A stretch of DNA of 64,000 nucleotides from Chamaea fasciata (GCA_029207755.1 JARCOQ010000006.1:70158093-70222092); one strand, 5' to 3'. Shown: positions 9,218 to 21,730, counted from the first letter of the stretch. Notes: generated by a model from the sequence alone, not told the origin. Translations and numbers: made by a program.

Positions 9218-9344
9218 CAGCAATAAAAACTGGAATGTTTTTGGTTTTTACACCGATCTTGTCAGAGAGGACAAGTTTCTCAGTAATGAAAACTGGGATA
9301 TTTTTATTTTTTTACACCGATCTTGTCAGAGAGGACAAGTTTCT
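9218..9344. repeat. Tandem duplication, two units of 63-64 bp
   Basis: Unit 1 (9218-9280) and unit 2 (9281-9344) begin CAGCAATAAAAACTGG and CAGTAATGAAAACTGG. Their last 31 bases are identical and include ACACCGATCTTGTCAGAGAG. The spacer is T-rich and slightly diverged. The copies abut directly, so this is a local tandem duplication and not a dispersed repeat. Confidence 0.9.
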
Positions 9345-9418
9345 GTGTTCCCTGGTATTTTCAAGGGGAAGGAGAGGGTGCACAGTCATGAGGCGACCGC
9401 TTCAGCAAAGGAAATTCC

Positions 9419-9608
9419 ATGTCTGACTGCGCCAGTTTGGATCTCGATTTCAGGAACGAACACACAGGTGTCCGTAGGCTGTCCCTCGTTTCAGATTTTT
9501 CAAAAGACCACCTTGATAAAAGCTTCCAGGAACAGGTGTATGAACTGGGCCCAAAACAAAATCCTCAGCTGGAGAGATCAAGCCTGAGAAATCTCAAGAG
9601 ACAGACAG
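9419..9608 (+). CDS. Putative exon of unrecognised plus-strand transcript
   Basis: An ATG at 9419 opens a frame of 63 codons and one base, ending at a consensus donor GACAG|GTATGT. The peptide begins MSDCASLDLDFRNEHTG and is rich in charged residues, with protein-like composition. I do not recognise it. A possible acceptor (ACCGCTTCAG) lies just before the ATG at about 9403. The phase (1) fits the next putative exon exactly, which continues the same frame. It could belong to a small gene driven by the CpG island, or be an upstream exon of SHROOM3 carrying an upstream reading frame. Chance is not excluded. Confidence 0.4.
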
Positions 9609-11105
9609 GTATGTTGATTTATTTAAATATCTGACTAAGATTTAGAGCACATAACCATTCCTCAGGGGTACTACATCATTTTCATTTACAAGAGAAAAAA
9701 ATAAATCCACCTAGGCCCGAAAGACAGATGAAAGGGGGAAAGTGATTTTACGTGGACTGCCCAAGAAAAGTAAGAATTAACCAGCTGCAAAGAGACCCCT
9801 CCGGTCTCCATTCTCCTTGCTGCACTGCAATCACAAGTGGAAAACAGCTCGAGGAAAAGGCTTTTATTGCACCACCCAGAAGCAAAAAATATTCTTCTTA
9901 TCCACAGGGATAAGAGGCAAATGAGTGCTTAGGTAAATACAATACCCTACAATATCCTGAAGCTCTGCGGTATCCTCTAGCGAGATTTTAATCCTCCAGC
10001 AGTCCCAGGTGTTAACGAAGCGTGAAAACTCACCTGGGAGGGGGCCAGCACCTACGTGTGGGCAGGCAGCGCTGGGCTTTGTTTCTCCGGGATTTTGGAG
10101 AAACTGAGGTTTTGCTCCTTACTGTGGGGCTGGGAAAGAAGGGGGGCACTCATCACCCCACCTTCGCTCCTGTTTTTTCCGTGCTACGGGCTGGCAATCC
10201 AGCTTGCCAAGCCCTGCTGGGAGCCATCTGCTCCTTACTGCAGCCCCTCTGCCTGACTCGGTAGCCTTGGGAACGAGCTCCTCCCTCAGGAGCCGATCAT
10301 GTGCGTAAGGGAGAGCCGGTAAACGCCATATCCAGTGCCATTCAAAGCCTGCCTTCAGCGGGAAACTTGATAGCTTTTCCCCAGCGGGATCCTGGCAAGG
10401 TGCTTTTTAGCAGGACACCACCTGTCTTGACTGTAGTTGCCTTTTTTTTTTAATCCCTTGTTTCCTGGGAGTCCAGGTCTGGAGCGTCCAAGCAGCCCCT
10501 GTCATTCCTGAAACAGAGTAACTCTCTTAGGATCAAATTCCTGTGTAACTTTCCTCCTGTTTGGGAATACCTCTGAAAAGGCATCAAGGTGCAGATATGA
10601 ACTGCTTGTGTTTAAAATAATCCATTCCTCGCAGAGAGAGGACGGTGAGCTGTGCAGGGGGATGGAGCTCCAGAGGAAGGGATCGGAGTGATTTATGCCG
10701 GCGGAGACAACTCAAATACCTGGGTCATACCCACCAGCCACTTGAGAGTTGCTTAAAGGTTCTAACAGTGGCTTGTTTAGTCGTTGTCTTATTTGGGGTG
10801 GGAACGTTGCACGGTTGTGGTGTTGCGCTGTGATGACTTTCGATTCCTGGTTCCTGAGTCGAACTCTGTTTTCAGACAGATGAAAATTCAGATGCTGAGG
10901 GAAAACCTGCAGTTCCTGGGTTCACATCCTTCAGCTGTGGCAGCCCTTGCGCTCTTCTTAGAGGGGTGGATCCATTCCTCACCTTGGCTTCTTGCCTTTC
11001 AGTTTGCTCTGGGGAGCTGAGCGACCCACAGCAGTAATAGTGCCAGAAGCAATATTAAATGGAGAATCTCTTTCGTGTTCTCCAAAGAAAATTCTTTCCT
11101 TTCAG
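9609..11105. other. Spacer or intron between two putative exons
   Basis: This is unique sequence with no recognised repeat or gene. A short T-run lies at 10443-10452. Plus-strand frames at 10022-10264 and 10784-11020 look like chance frames. Confidence 0.5.
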
Positions 11106-11164
11106 GCTTCAAAGACGAGTGCCTTTTCCAACACCAGAAGGATATGGATTCATTGATTTCACAG
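11106..11164 (+). CDS. Second putative exon of the unrecognised plus-strand transcript
   Basis: The 59-nt segment has a strong acceptor (AATTCTTTCCTTTCAG) and a CACAG|GTCACT donor. Joined to 9608 it continues the open frame as G-FKDECLFQHQKDMDSLISQ and leaves phase 0. Joined next to the strong acceptor at 15091 the frame would stop within two codons, giving an 84-residue product. Joined to the weaker acceptor at 15194 it would run in frame into SHROOM3. Neither join is proven. Confidence 0.4.
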
Positions 11165-14100
11165 GTCACTTCTGTTTCTCAGCTTTGTTCTTTCCTTTCA
11201 GATCTCTGTTTTCCCCTTTCTCCATCTGTTTTTTCACATTTTTACCTCGGGCATATCCAGAAAAACAAGCTTATTCTGTGGTTTGGAAGGAAGATGAACT
11301 CAAATCCAGCTGGGAATCTGAGTGGAGATTCCCTGTGTAGCCCTAGGAATTTTTCTCTGAAAACACCTTTTGAACATTAGTTGATGATTGCAATGCCTTT
11401 GATACCATGCAGAGCCTCAACATGTTTTCCCTCCTGTTATTTCTTCTTTTAGATGCCAGACTGACATTTTCCAGAGCTAAGGAGATGGATATGTAAGAGT
11501 CAGCCTCAGCTGATTGGAGGCAAGTATAGGAAAGCCATATTTCTTATTTATTTGTTCCTGATTTTTAAAATATAATAAACTTCCAGGGGAATTGCTACCC
11601 CAAGTTGGAATGGTTCATTCCTGAAGGGGTCCTGGACTGATCCAGGAGAGCTGTGTCTTTTGACACTTGTGTTTTGTTCCACCCTACTGCAGATTTAGGT
11701 GAATGACTTCAGGACTCCTGGTGAGAGGAAGAAGCTGGGCCCACTGGTGGCCTGAAGGATGTCCATTATTTAAAATTCCTGACGCTCTTTAGCTTACACA
11801 TAGCCCCGTCTGGAAGGAAAAGAGTTCTTCAGTGATAAAACCAGGGACCAAGGGAAAAGGAGCACTTCTTTTTCAGCCTTTTCATGCTCCTTGTGTGGCC
11901 GTCAGCAAGTCACCCCTTGGGTGTCTGTGAAAGGTAGGAGGGCTCACGTTATTTCACAAAACTTCTCCTTAGAGGTAAATTGTGAATCTGCTTCCTCTGA
12001 ACTTACAGATAGATCTAACCAGCAGGTGGATTTAAACGAAGCCTAGCATGTAGTTCTCCTGCCAAAAAGGCAGTAACAAGTGTGTAGAGAATTAGCTGAA
12101 TTTCCTGTCTTTGATTAGATCAGGCACTCAACACTCAGGACAGAACCTGCTTGATTTTTGAGAGGGAAAAGCGTAGTAAATGCCTGTTAAGTGAGGAAAT
12201 GTTAGCATGTAAATAGATCGGCTTGAACTGTGACAATTTCTGGTTCCAGCAGACGGGGGCAGTGTTGCTCTGATGAACTTCACTTTCAAAAGAAACCTGG
12301 ACTATTTGAAGGAATTTAGGAAAAGACAGAGCGGTTGCCAGCTGCCTCGACTGATGATAAATACAGGGTTTGATTGGGACCTCTGAAAAGTGAAATCAGT
12401 GGTAATTTTTCCTGCTTTAGGAGCGTAGTGTTCGATGAGGGAAAGGGTTCTGACATGGCTGTTCCAAATTTATTTTCCCTCACATCAAAACTGTGCAAAA
12501 CTTCAAATATGTTGTTCTGTGTGGAAAGCACTTTTCTGAGCCCGGGTCTCTTTTGGTTGCATCCCTTCGGGGAGTATCTCAGCTCTGTCCTGAGAGGAAC
12601 TCCTGTTTGGAATAGGAGCCCACTGAGGGAGTAGCACAGTATTTGGCAGCCCTTTCTGGGTGATTGATCAAACCTTTTCCCTTGGCTGGTTGTGAGTCTC
12701 TGATACATGGAAGCACCTGGATGTGACCCTTCTAGAGCTGGATTAACAGGGTGAAAAAATAACAGATCTGGAGGTGGTAAGAGGAGAAAATTCTGTGCTT
12801 GCAATGGTGACAGATTTGATGGAGTTTTTGGCAAAAGTGATGTTGGATTCGGCGCTTGAAATGAACCACAGTGCTGGAGGAGAAGTAAAGCTGTCTCTTG
12901 GAAATATGTCGATAACTTTTAATCATCAGATGCAGCAGGCCCCGTAGGAAACACAGCTCTCACTGGAAATCGGGTGTCCGCAGACAGGTGTGGTGGCAAA
13001 CGTTTTGTATGGGAAATGGGTGTAATGCAGAGAACTGCCTTGGCCTGTGACCAGGCTGGTGTGTCCTCACACAGCCTTAACTCGTCCTGCTGGCTGTGGG
13101 GAGGAGGAGGCATGGCCCCGAGAGAGCTCCCGGAGCCTTCGCCTCTTCCTGGAAGGGCTGTGCAGAGCATGGAAATGAATTGCTCTTTGTGGTGGCTTGG
13201 AGTGAGGGTTTTCACACTGAAACATTAGGAGTGTAAAACCTCAGAAATGCGATTTGAGTCAGGCTAAAGGGTGAGTTCTGGATAATAACAATCCGTAAGC
13301 CTGACCAGGGTGTGAGGCTAATGAAAACTCAGCCCCTGAGACTGAAGCTGAGGGGGCAAAGCTCTGTGTAAGCAAGGGCTGAGGAATCATCTGCCGTGAA
13401 AAATAAAGCGAGGGGCCTCTTTTCTGTATTTGTCTCCGTGGCTGCTGGGAATGAGACCTGGGACACGTGGGGCACATAGAAGGCTCTGGGAACCTGTAGC
13501 ATCTTAAAGGGAATGGAGTGGGAATGGGGTGGCACGGACAAATGCAACGATTCCTGTGTTTAGAGTCTCAGCTCCAAAGCTTTTCCCCCACCGTTCAGTA
13601 AGGTTGTGTTAACACCAGGCCCTGAGAGCTTGCAAAACCGGAGGGAGAAACAATGCACATCCCATGCACGGTGAGATCAAAAGCTGGGGATGCCTTAGAG
13701 GCAGACACACTACGTTGCCAACAGGAAGGGCAGTGGGCTCCGTCTCCTCTCTCTATTGTACCATTCGAGATCCAATTAAAAATCAGGAAAGGTTTTGCGC
13801 ACCTTCAGTGATACGTGCTGTGATGTATGTTAAGTGATGATCCAAGTCCCTAAGTCCACGTGCACATATGGAAGAGCAGATGCACCCACATCCACATGTT
13901 CTACAGTGGGCAGCTGCCTACATCAGTAAAAGTATCCGGAGTTTTTGGTGTTATTTCTTATTCCATTTATTGAGAAAGCATCGGCCTTTTCTGGCAATGT
14001 AAATGGGGAAAAGAAATACGTCCGGGGAAACCGGTAGGCTCCATGCAGAGGAAAAGCGCTTTATGAGAGCAGAATTATTAGCAGTGCTCCACTGAGCTGA

Positions 14101-15091
14101 TTTGGAACAGGTCCATTGTGTTTTCAGCAACTGGCAGTTTGGATTGTTACAATTCCTTGGCAAGGACAATAGAAAGATGGTGGTTTCCGGGGGCATAATA
14201 AAAGGGTGAGCCCCAGCTTTTGCACACTGCATTTTATAATTGCGTGCTTGATGTGCACAATTGGGCAGCACTGCCTTACTTGCCTTAATCCATCTCTCTC
14301 TCTCCCCTCACTTCCTCACCCTCCCTCAGAGCAGCGGTAGCTGCTGCAGCTCTGGCAGCTCATCGGGGAGAGCGCCGAAAATGAAAAGAGTTCAGCTATC
14401 GCCCGAACGTTTTTCCCAGAGGATTCATTTCACCTGCTTCTCCAGTTTTCCCAATAGCTTTTCTTTTTTCACTCTTTAATCCAATAAGTATGGAGTTATT
14501 TCACATTGTAAACCCCTCTAAAGGGTTTTAGGGACGGACTTGCTCTCTCCTCCTCCCCCAGCCTTTTTTTTTTTTTTTTTTTTTGACAAGTCAGAAAATT
14601 GTGAAGTAAGCGAACAGAGTAACTGAGAGCTGAGAGGGAGAAGACGCTTCCATTCTTTTAGTGCAGTGGGCTGAGGCAAAAAGGCCATTGTAATGGTAAA
14701 TCGCATGCAGAAAGGAAGAAAAGACTGATAATCAATCACAAATGAAGCATTCGTTTGGATTTTGGCAATTTACTGGCCAGGGGCTTTTAAATCCATAAAC
14801 TTTTTTTCTTTTTTTTTTTTTTCTTTTTTTTTTCTTTTTTTTCTTTTTTCTTTCTTTTTTTGCCCCCACCTTTAAAAGCAGTTTTGATTTGCCGAAGGCA
14901 GGAAGAGAAACCTTTACCAAGCTCTCATGCCCAGAGTACCTGGGAATGGGGAGAGCTCAGTGCTGAAACTAAAATTCTGACGGAGAAGCAGCGTGGTGAA
15001 ATGTTGACGGGGCTGTTTTTAACCCATCAGCTTGGACTCTGGCTCTGAAGCAGAACTTTCCACCTCAGGCTCTTCCTGTTTCTCATTTTCA
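11165..15091. other. Non-coding stretch upstream of SHROOM3 first coding exon
   Basis: This is mostly unique DNA. Two segments with good splice borders lie at 11455-11494 (TTCTTCTTTTAG to GTAAGAGT) and about 11875-11930 (CTTTTTCAG to GTAGGA). The first stops in the frame inherited from the preceding putative exon, so they could only be non-coding exons. A pyrimidine-rich tract and GC-richer block lies at 14280-14400, and T-runs lie at 14565-14584 and 14802-14861. Nothing else is recognised. Confidence 0.5.
14802..14861. repeat. Imperfect poly-T / CT-rich tract
   Basis: About 60 bases of T-runs are interrupted by single C residues. A pure T-run of about 20 lies nearby at 14565-14584. These are low-complexity tracts, probably unstable in length between individuals. 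Confidence 0.9.
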
Positions 15092-15194
15092 GGGATGACT
15101 TGCGGTGGGCTTCTGGGGATTTTGATTTCCAACCTGGTCGCTCTGTGACTACCTGAGTGGGTCTTTTGTTTGCCTGAGTATGTGATTAGGACAG
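15092..15194 (+). other. SHROOM3: 5' UTR part of SHROOM3 first coding exon
   Basis: A very good acceptor, CTCTTCCTGTTTCTCATTTTCAG, ends at 15091. It suggests that the coding exon is an internal exon whose untranslated part begins at 15092, with one or more non-coding exons further upstream. An in-frame TGA at 15183-15185 separates this leader from the coding frame. If transcription instead starts inside 14.3-15.1 kb, the acceptor would be unused. Confidence 0.5.
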
Positions 15195-15359
15195 ATGAGG
15201 ATGTTAGACAACATTAACACCGGCATATCCCCTTCAGAGTGCAGCATCACCCACAAGGGAAGATACATCTACCTGGAGGCACTGCTGCACGGAGGTGCTC
15301 CATGGGGATTCACGCTGAAAGGTGGGCTGGAGCACGGAGAGCCATTAATCATCTCAAAG
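15195..15359 (+). CDS. SHROOM3: SHROOM3 first coding exon (N-terminal half of PDZ domain)
   Basis: SHROOM3 is an actin-binding scaffold that recruits Rho kinase to apical junctions and drives apical constriction, as in neural tube and lens. This exon encodes 55 residues. After a variable start come KGRYIYLEA and the PDZ carboxylate-binding loop [11 protein letters not shown] (residues 34-44), then [20 protein letters not shown] and [10 protein letters not shown] are specific to SHROOM3 among SHROOM2/3/4. The donor is AAG|GTACTG, phase 0. There are two candidate starts: ATG at 15195 (poor context) and ATG at 15201 (A at -3, better). The upstream in-frame TGA at 15183 limits the frame. The next coding exon is 32 kb away. 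Identity is near certain. Confidence 0.95.
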
Positions 15360-16778
15360 GTACTGTTCTCATTTTCCATGCCGTGCAAGCAAGGTGGGAG
15401 GGGTGCCCGACTCAGAGGGCAAGAGTTGTAGAAGTAACACTGAAATGTAATAACTGACGTTGTGTTTGGCCTGGGTTTTAAGTGCTGAGCACCTGTTCAA
15501 GTCAGCAGGTTTGCTCAGGAGCAGCATATTTGAGAAACACAGGAGAGCTCTCGGCATTGTTTAGGTGTCCAAGTGCAGGTTTTGTCCCGCAGGAGGTATC
15601 GTGGCTTGCAGAAATTGGCTGTATTTATTTCACTGCTATGAATGGGAGGGAGCAGGGGACTCTCATGAAGCGATCTTGTGTCATGAAGTCGTGGCACATT
15701 TGAGTATGGTCAGTAATCCATCCCCACCACTCCTGAGGTAAAACAGAGTGAGTGCTTTCAGTCCCAAGGTGGAATGTGTGTGAAACAGTGCAGTAAATAC
15801 CTGCACCTGTTTTGTAGGTGTATATATATTATGCTGTGCTAGGGGTTTGCTCACCCTACTTACTAAATATCTGTTAAGTATGGTGCGCCTTCAGGATTTT
15901 TATTATTTAATCATTGGGTGTTCTCAACAGGCAACTAGTAGCATAGCTCACAAGGATATTTTGAGGGGGAAAAATGGGAGAAGGAATTCCTGGTTGTCAT
16001 CAGAACCGCTCTGTTACCCAGGTACCTCAAGATGCAGGTGCTGAAGACCACTGATTTTCAAAAGCATCACTTCAAATCTTTGACTATCTAAAATATGTTT
16101 GACCTATGGCCCTAAAGCTTTTCTGAAAATAGGATATGGGTCATTCTGGAATTTCGCCTCTGATGGGTCCTAACCGTATTTGTCCTGTGTCATCAATCTG
16201 GTGCATTCTGTGTCTGCAGTGTGTATGTTGAGCTACCAGTGCATAGAGGGACTTATGTCCAATCTTACTCCCTCCTGCAAACGGGGATGTATGTGGGGAA
16301 TTGGACGGATCAGAACCAGCCGCAGATAAAAGAAAATGCTGGTACTCACAACCAGTGTTGTTCAAATCCTTTGCCTTTTCAAATCCCTGTGCAAACACAC
16401 TTATGTGAAGACTGTCAGTCACTAAGTAAATTAGTTATGATTACTATAGTTATGTGTTAAAAGTAAAAAAAAAGTGTGTGTGTGTGGGGGGGGGCTCCCA
16501 TTAAAGTCCTCTCATTGTAAAGGGATTTTAGAAATTTCACACAATCATCTTTCTTGCAGGACCTTCTTGGAGGCAGTTTGGCATAGCCACAGACAGCAAA
16601 AAGTAGCCTCACTGAAATGGTGTTACAATTTTTCTGTTATAAACACTTGGGATTAACACAGGCTGTTCACTGTTCCTGGCAGTGCTCTGTAGTTGTGGGG
16701 AAAGTTTCTTTTTGCTCTGACATTCTTCTGTGATGTAAAAATCACACTCCCCCTTTTTCTCCTTTTTTCTTTTTCCCT

Positions 16779-16798
16779 TTTTTTTTTTTTTTTTTTTT
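16779..16798. repeat. Poly-T tract in SHROOM3 intron 1
   Basis: A run of about 20 T is preceded by a CTTTTTT-rich stretch from 16751. Simple low-complexity sequence. Confidence 0.85.
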
Positions 16799-17339
16799 AA
16801 TTGGGGGCAGGGAGACAGAGAGGAAGGATGGGAGATGGCTCTGGCTGCTGAACATTAATTAATCTATGGGATTTGGTTTCCACAACAACCAGGCCCCTTA
16901 ATGTCAAACATGCCTGGAGTGTGCATAGTGCCACTGGGAGCTGTATGACTTGTGCCTGCCTTTCCTGAAACAACACTGCAAAAATGTGCTGGGTTTTATT
17001 TTTGGTTAGGTTTCCCCTTTTCTCTCCTTGTAGTCCCTGCTTGGTTTGTGCTATCAGTGTCAGCATTTCAGTGTTTTGCTCATGCATGGCTGATGCAGAG
17101 CTGGAGAATGGCTGCATGTGAAAGCTCTGCTTTCTGGAATTCAGGCAGCTCCTGTTTCCTGGTTTCCAGTTTCAACTGAGAAATTCTTCTGGTGCTTCAA
17201 TTCACTGTGTGCTCTTCAGAATTAATGGCATATTAGACATTTAGTTAATTCAGTATTCCTTGCCTGAGTGTACTGTGAAGTAATGAGGAACTGTGGGGAA
17301 ATGATGAATTATGTTGCAGGTTTAATTCTGTACAAGAGT

Positions 17340-17420
17340 GCTTGGAGAATCATTGAAAGTTTTAGGTTGAAAGGGACCATTAAAGATGCAGGCACCGGGA
17401 ATGATTTAGACCAACAGTTC
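17340..17420 (-). mobile_element. Possible decayed CR1 fragment, antisense
   Basis: AATCATTGAAAGTTTTAGG followed by TTGAAAGGGACC and AAAGAT resembles the reverse complement of the CR1 3' end (bird consensus AATGGTTTGGGTTGGAAGGGACC...AAAGATCATC). It is short and diverged. Confidence 0.4.
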
Positions 17421-20400
17421 TAAATAATGCTACATATAAACACCAGAAAACATGGATGCCAGTTTTTAATTTCTGATTTTTCATAATTAAGTTTTATTTT
17501 CTGCTTTGGCTCCATGTTCTGTTAGCAAATAATTATATTTATGTCTACTTACCTGTCTGTCTGCCCTGACAGAGTGGTGTTAAATGGCCTTAGAGTGCAT
17601 AAAAGTGGACATTGCAGCAAATATCTAAGCTGGTGCCCATGACAACACTGATGTATTGTTATGGAATAGAGAGATAACAGATCTGTGGGAATACAGTAGC
17701 TCTTTCTAGCCCTCAGGAACTGCTGGGGACCCGGAGTACTGACGTGTCTCAGCTTCAGATCAAAGGCTGGAATGGAAGTTCGAAACCAAGAGGGGCGAAT
17801 TTGCAGAAGGCCCACATGCACAAAAACTGGTTCTCACAGCCCCGGGCAGCCCTTGGGAAAGACACATTTCTCCACCAGTAACATGCCAAGAATTTACCCA
17901 AAAGTGAGGGAAGCAACAGTTGGGAGTGTAAGTGCAAAAAGCAGGCCTGTATTCTGAGCTGGTGGGAAGTGCTGGTTTAGAGAGCCAGCTACCAGAGCTT
18001 TAGTATATTTTAGTGTATTTCATTACTATTGCCTTCCAAATAAGAACAAGTTGTTTGCTGCCTCTGAGTCAGATTCCCTAGCCGGAGGTATTGCTGCTCC
18101 CCGTGCAGCAGGACAGGCTGCCTTGGAGGGGGCCGGTGGCTGAGTGAGCACGGATGGGCGAACCTTGGTTGAAACTCGTCAGAAACGCCAGGTGTGCAGC
18201 TAACGTGACTTTGCGTAGCTAAAAGCGCACAGATTCCCTATGCTAATGCTGCTCTTCTTTCCCCCCTGGGAAAGACAGCCCTGCGCTGCAACAGTTCCAT
18301 GGCAGCCGATTCAAAGTCCTCCAGGCAGGTCTAGTCATCATTTATTTTGCTGGAGGTGGGAGCAAACCATAAATTTATTCCGTCTGACTCACGTTTTTCC
18401 CTGAGAGAAGCCTCAGAATAAGGCTTTGTGGAATCCTCCCAGCGTCTGTTTTTGTTGCACCAGCGGGATAGGAATGGAAGGATGGCAAAAGGTAGTCAGT
18501 TGTACGTTCCTTTTCTGCTGCAGCTCAAGGAAATGTCCAAAACTCAGTACCTAAAGGAGCGCCAGAATGTCGCTGGGTAGCAGAGGGACACTGCCCAAAA
18601 GGGAGGCAAATTAACACGGTGTGTTTTCCCTTTTATATTGATTCCGTGGTATGAAACATGTAGTCAATGCCATGGTGTCAAATAATCCTTTGGCAAGAAG
18701 GTTCTCAAGTTTTTAATTGCTTTCCTTTAAAAAAAAAAACAAAACAGGACAGTTGCTTGGTTTGTTTTTAGTGTTTGAACACATTTGTGCTTCAAAAGTA
18801 ACTCAGTGTCCTCATTGTGTCACTAGGGCTCCAAAATGAGTAGAAGTCAGATTCCCTCAAGTGACCTCCACTCCTCTGTTTCCAGACCTTGGGTCCTACA
18901 GTTGAATTTCTGATTTTTTTTTTTTTTAATTACAGCTGCTTAGTAATTTAGAACCTTGTAATTTTAGCCTGATTTAGGGATATTTGCTTGCAGTGGAAAT
19001 TTCATTAAACAAGTGGTTTCTTCATCTGGAAATAGAACTTCAGTGACAAATGCCAAAGTGATTGCAGGTGATACCAAGTGTTTAATTAGAATCCAATATT
19101 CTGTGGCCTCAAAATCATGATAATACCCAGAAGTAAACCCAGATTTCTATTTCCAAATTACTTTTTTGGCTTACCCTTAGCTGCAAGATGAAAAATACAA
19201 AAATGAAAGCCCCGACTGTTATAGGCAGTAAAGGCAAACTGGTAACAGAAGGTTTCATTCCCTCTCAATTTTCTCTAAGAATTTTTAACTTAAGGTAATT
19301 AATGTTAATCAGTCTCAACCATTTTGGAGCCAGGCGAGGTATTTCTGTGGTGTGTTTCTCCTCGCTGCACAAACCTTTGGAACAGTTCTGGCTGTTGTAG
19401 GCCTCTGAAACACCCTTTTATTTTGAGCTCCGTGTTGACGACACTAACAAAGGAGTTGTTTCTCTTGCCTAGGAATTAAAGCATCCAAAGCCTTCTCCCT
19501 CGGATCGTGGCTGTGCGGGAACACTTTTCACATGCTGTGCTGGAGTTCATGGGTTCCCTTCACTGAAAAGGGCAGGTCGTTTGCAGGGACCTCATGCCAA
19601 AAGCATGACACAAACTCTGAGGTTTACCTCTCAGCAGGGAGGTAGGAAGCAATGAAAGTTTAATAATAATGGGGATAGTTTGGGACAGGGCCTGAGAAAT
19701 AATCTGGAGTTCTTGTAAGGTGTTTAAGCCTTATCTGGAGCCTGATCCAAAGTGATGCAATGAACAGCGGTCAGTGCTTGCAGGAGCTGGACGCAGCTGC
19801 CTTCACAAGGCTCCCCTGCCCGTGCTGCTTCTCTGGTATTTTTGATATGGAGAGCTCACAGAGCACTTAGTGACGTGCAGTGAGAATTGTTCCACCATTC
19901 CTGACAAAACAAAACTCAAAAGGCCATTCTGTACCCAGCTGGTCCACAGGCACTTATCCCTGTCTCTGATCCAAACACTGGGGATCAGTGTTCTCCCAGT
20001 GCCCGGACCTCATGGCTTTCCCCACTTGAATGCCCACAGTCCCCATAAACAAAACAAAATTATTTTATGCACTGGCAGGTAATGTTTCTTTGCATCTGTT
20101 CCCTGTATCCCTTGGTGTGACAAGTGGCAGTTTAGGAACTGTTACTCTTTTTGTAGGGCTGCAGACACAAAACTCATGGCCCGTGCTCACATTAGGGAGA
20201 CTTCTCTGAAGCTGCCAGAGTCATGAGAGGCTTGTTGGCCTGGGCATTAGGACATGAAACTGAGCCAGAGGCATAGTGACATCTTCTGTGATTTTTTTAA
20301 GATTTGTTTTAATTTTTTCTTTGAACATTTCTGCCCTTGTTCCTGTCTATGTGGACTTTATTTTTCCTCCTTGTTGCTGAAAAATAGCTTGGGGACTGTG

Positions 20401-21730
20401 TTGTTATTGTTTTTTAAGAAGCACCCCTTCTCTCCCTTTATCTTCCAATGTTCTGGTTATGGGGAGGGGTTCATGGTGCAAAATCATCTGCTGGCACATC
20501 GGGCTCTCGTGGCAGGCAGTGCACGAGGCAGATGGCTGATCCCAGGGATCAAGGAAATCTGGATGCTGCAGACTGGCAGCTGCTGCTGTAGTTGCTTGAG
20601 GAAGCAGGAGGCAGTTCCTCACCACTCCTCCTGGTTTCTCAGGGCTCGCATTAGGGCCTCCCCAAAGACTGCTGATGCCAGCACAGGGGACAGGATCCCT
20701 ACCTTTTCTTAAAGCGAGGGAGTTGCTGCATGAAAAGGCTTCTATTGTCAGCCCCTCCATTAGGCTGCCGGGCGTTCTCCGGCACAAAAAGACTTCTGTT
20801 CACTTCCACAGCGCTGAATAGCAACCGCAGGCAAACAGGCAAACCCAGCGCCTGACATGAGCAGGGCCCGGTGGGCACTGCTGCCGCTCCAGCAGGGTCA
20901 GGGGCAGCTTTCAAACTGCTGATGGATCACAGGGAGCCTGGCTACAGGGAAAACCTTGCTCGTCCCAAGCTGTGGATCCCTAGGGGCACAGACAGCTCCA
21001 TTATGAACCCGCCCGTGAAAGGAAATGGTGAATAAAATAATTTCTCTGTGCTGAGAAGGAGTGGCGATGGTGTCTGCCGGGTGTTGGTGTCCAGTTGGCC
21101 AGCCATGCTTTAGAGTTTCCTCCTTGGCAGAGGTCAGCCCAAGCTGTGAAGTTTTGGCCTAAATCCCCAGAGACGGCTGCTCTGAGAGATCAGGTCTCCA
21201 CCCCTCACTGCTACCACAGGAGTTACGGAGTGTCATGTCCTTCAAAGCCGCAGAAAGATATAAAAGAAGAAATATTTTCTTCTCAGGACAGTGAAGAATC
21301 CTGTGTGATTAAACATAACATGTAATCCTTAGGGTCAAGAAATGAAGCCTTCGTAAATCCTGCCCTGGCTTTAGCTTACGTGAGAGAATAGACAGAAAAA
21401 TGCCACATATCCTTGTTCCCTTGGCTGTAGTAGATGCAGCCAAAGTTGAGGTTTAACAAATGATCCTAAAATGAGACCCAGGGAATGAACTCTTTAACTC
21501 AGTGTTTGTGCACAATACATGTTGGTTTGGGAAAGGATCCATTACTTTCAACCTTTCCCACAGTTCTTGGGAGCCCAAGGCACAGGGAGAAAACCCATCA
21601 TTGGTAATAGAGCTGGAGCTGAGCTAACCTCATCTCTAATTTCATTGGTGCTTGCCTTCAGGAACTTTTGAGGAAGCTCAAAATTGTGAAGCATCAATCC
21701 AGCATAGGTCTACTGCCTGGGAAGTATTTG

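Larger units (their letters stand above)
15360..21730. other. SHROOM3 intron 1, first part
   Basis: This is unique intronic DNA with no exon recognised. It holds a short GT-run followed by a G-run at 16473-16495, a poly-T run at about 16779-16798 and a weak CR1-like piece at 17340-17420. Plus- and minus-strand open frames here are short and lack splice borders or similarity. Confidence 0.6.

Noticed and set aside
8462..9226. Plus-strand 254-codon frame, including an ATG at 8933 in good context (CCGCCATGG)
   Set aside because: Composition follows the CpG island and no family is recognised. Splicing the donor at 9103 to the acceptor near 9403 would put it into an immediate stop. It could be 5' UTR.
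12316..12834. Minus-strand open frame of 172 codons
   Set aside because: No recognisable family, proline/leucine-rich chance composition, no paired splice sites or promoter context.
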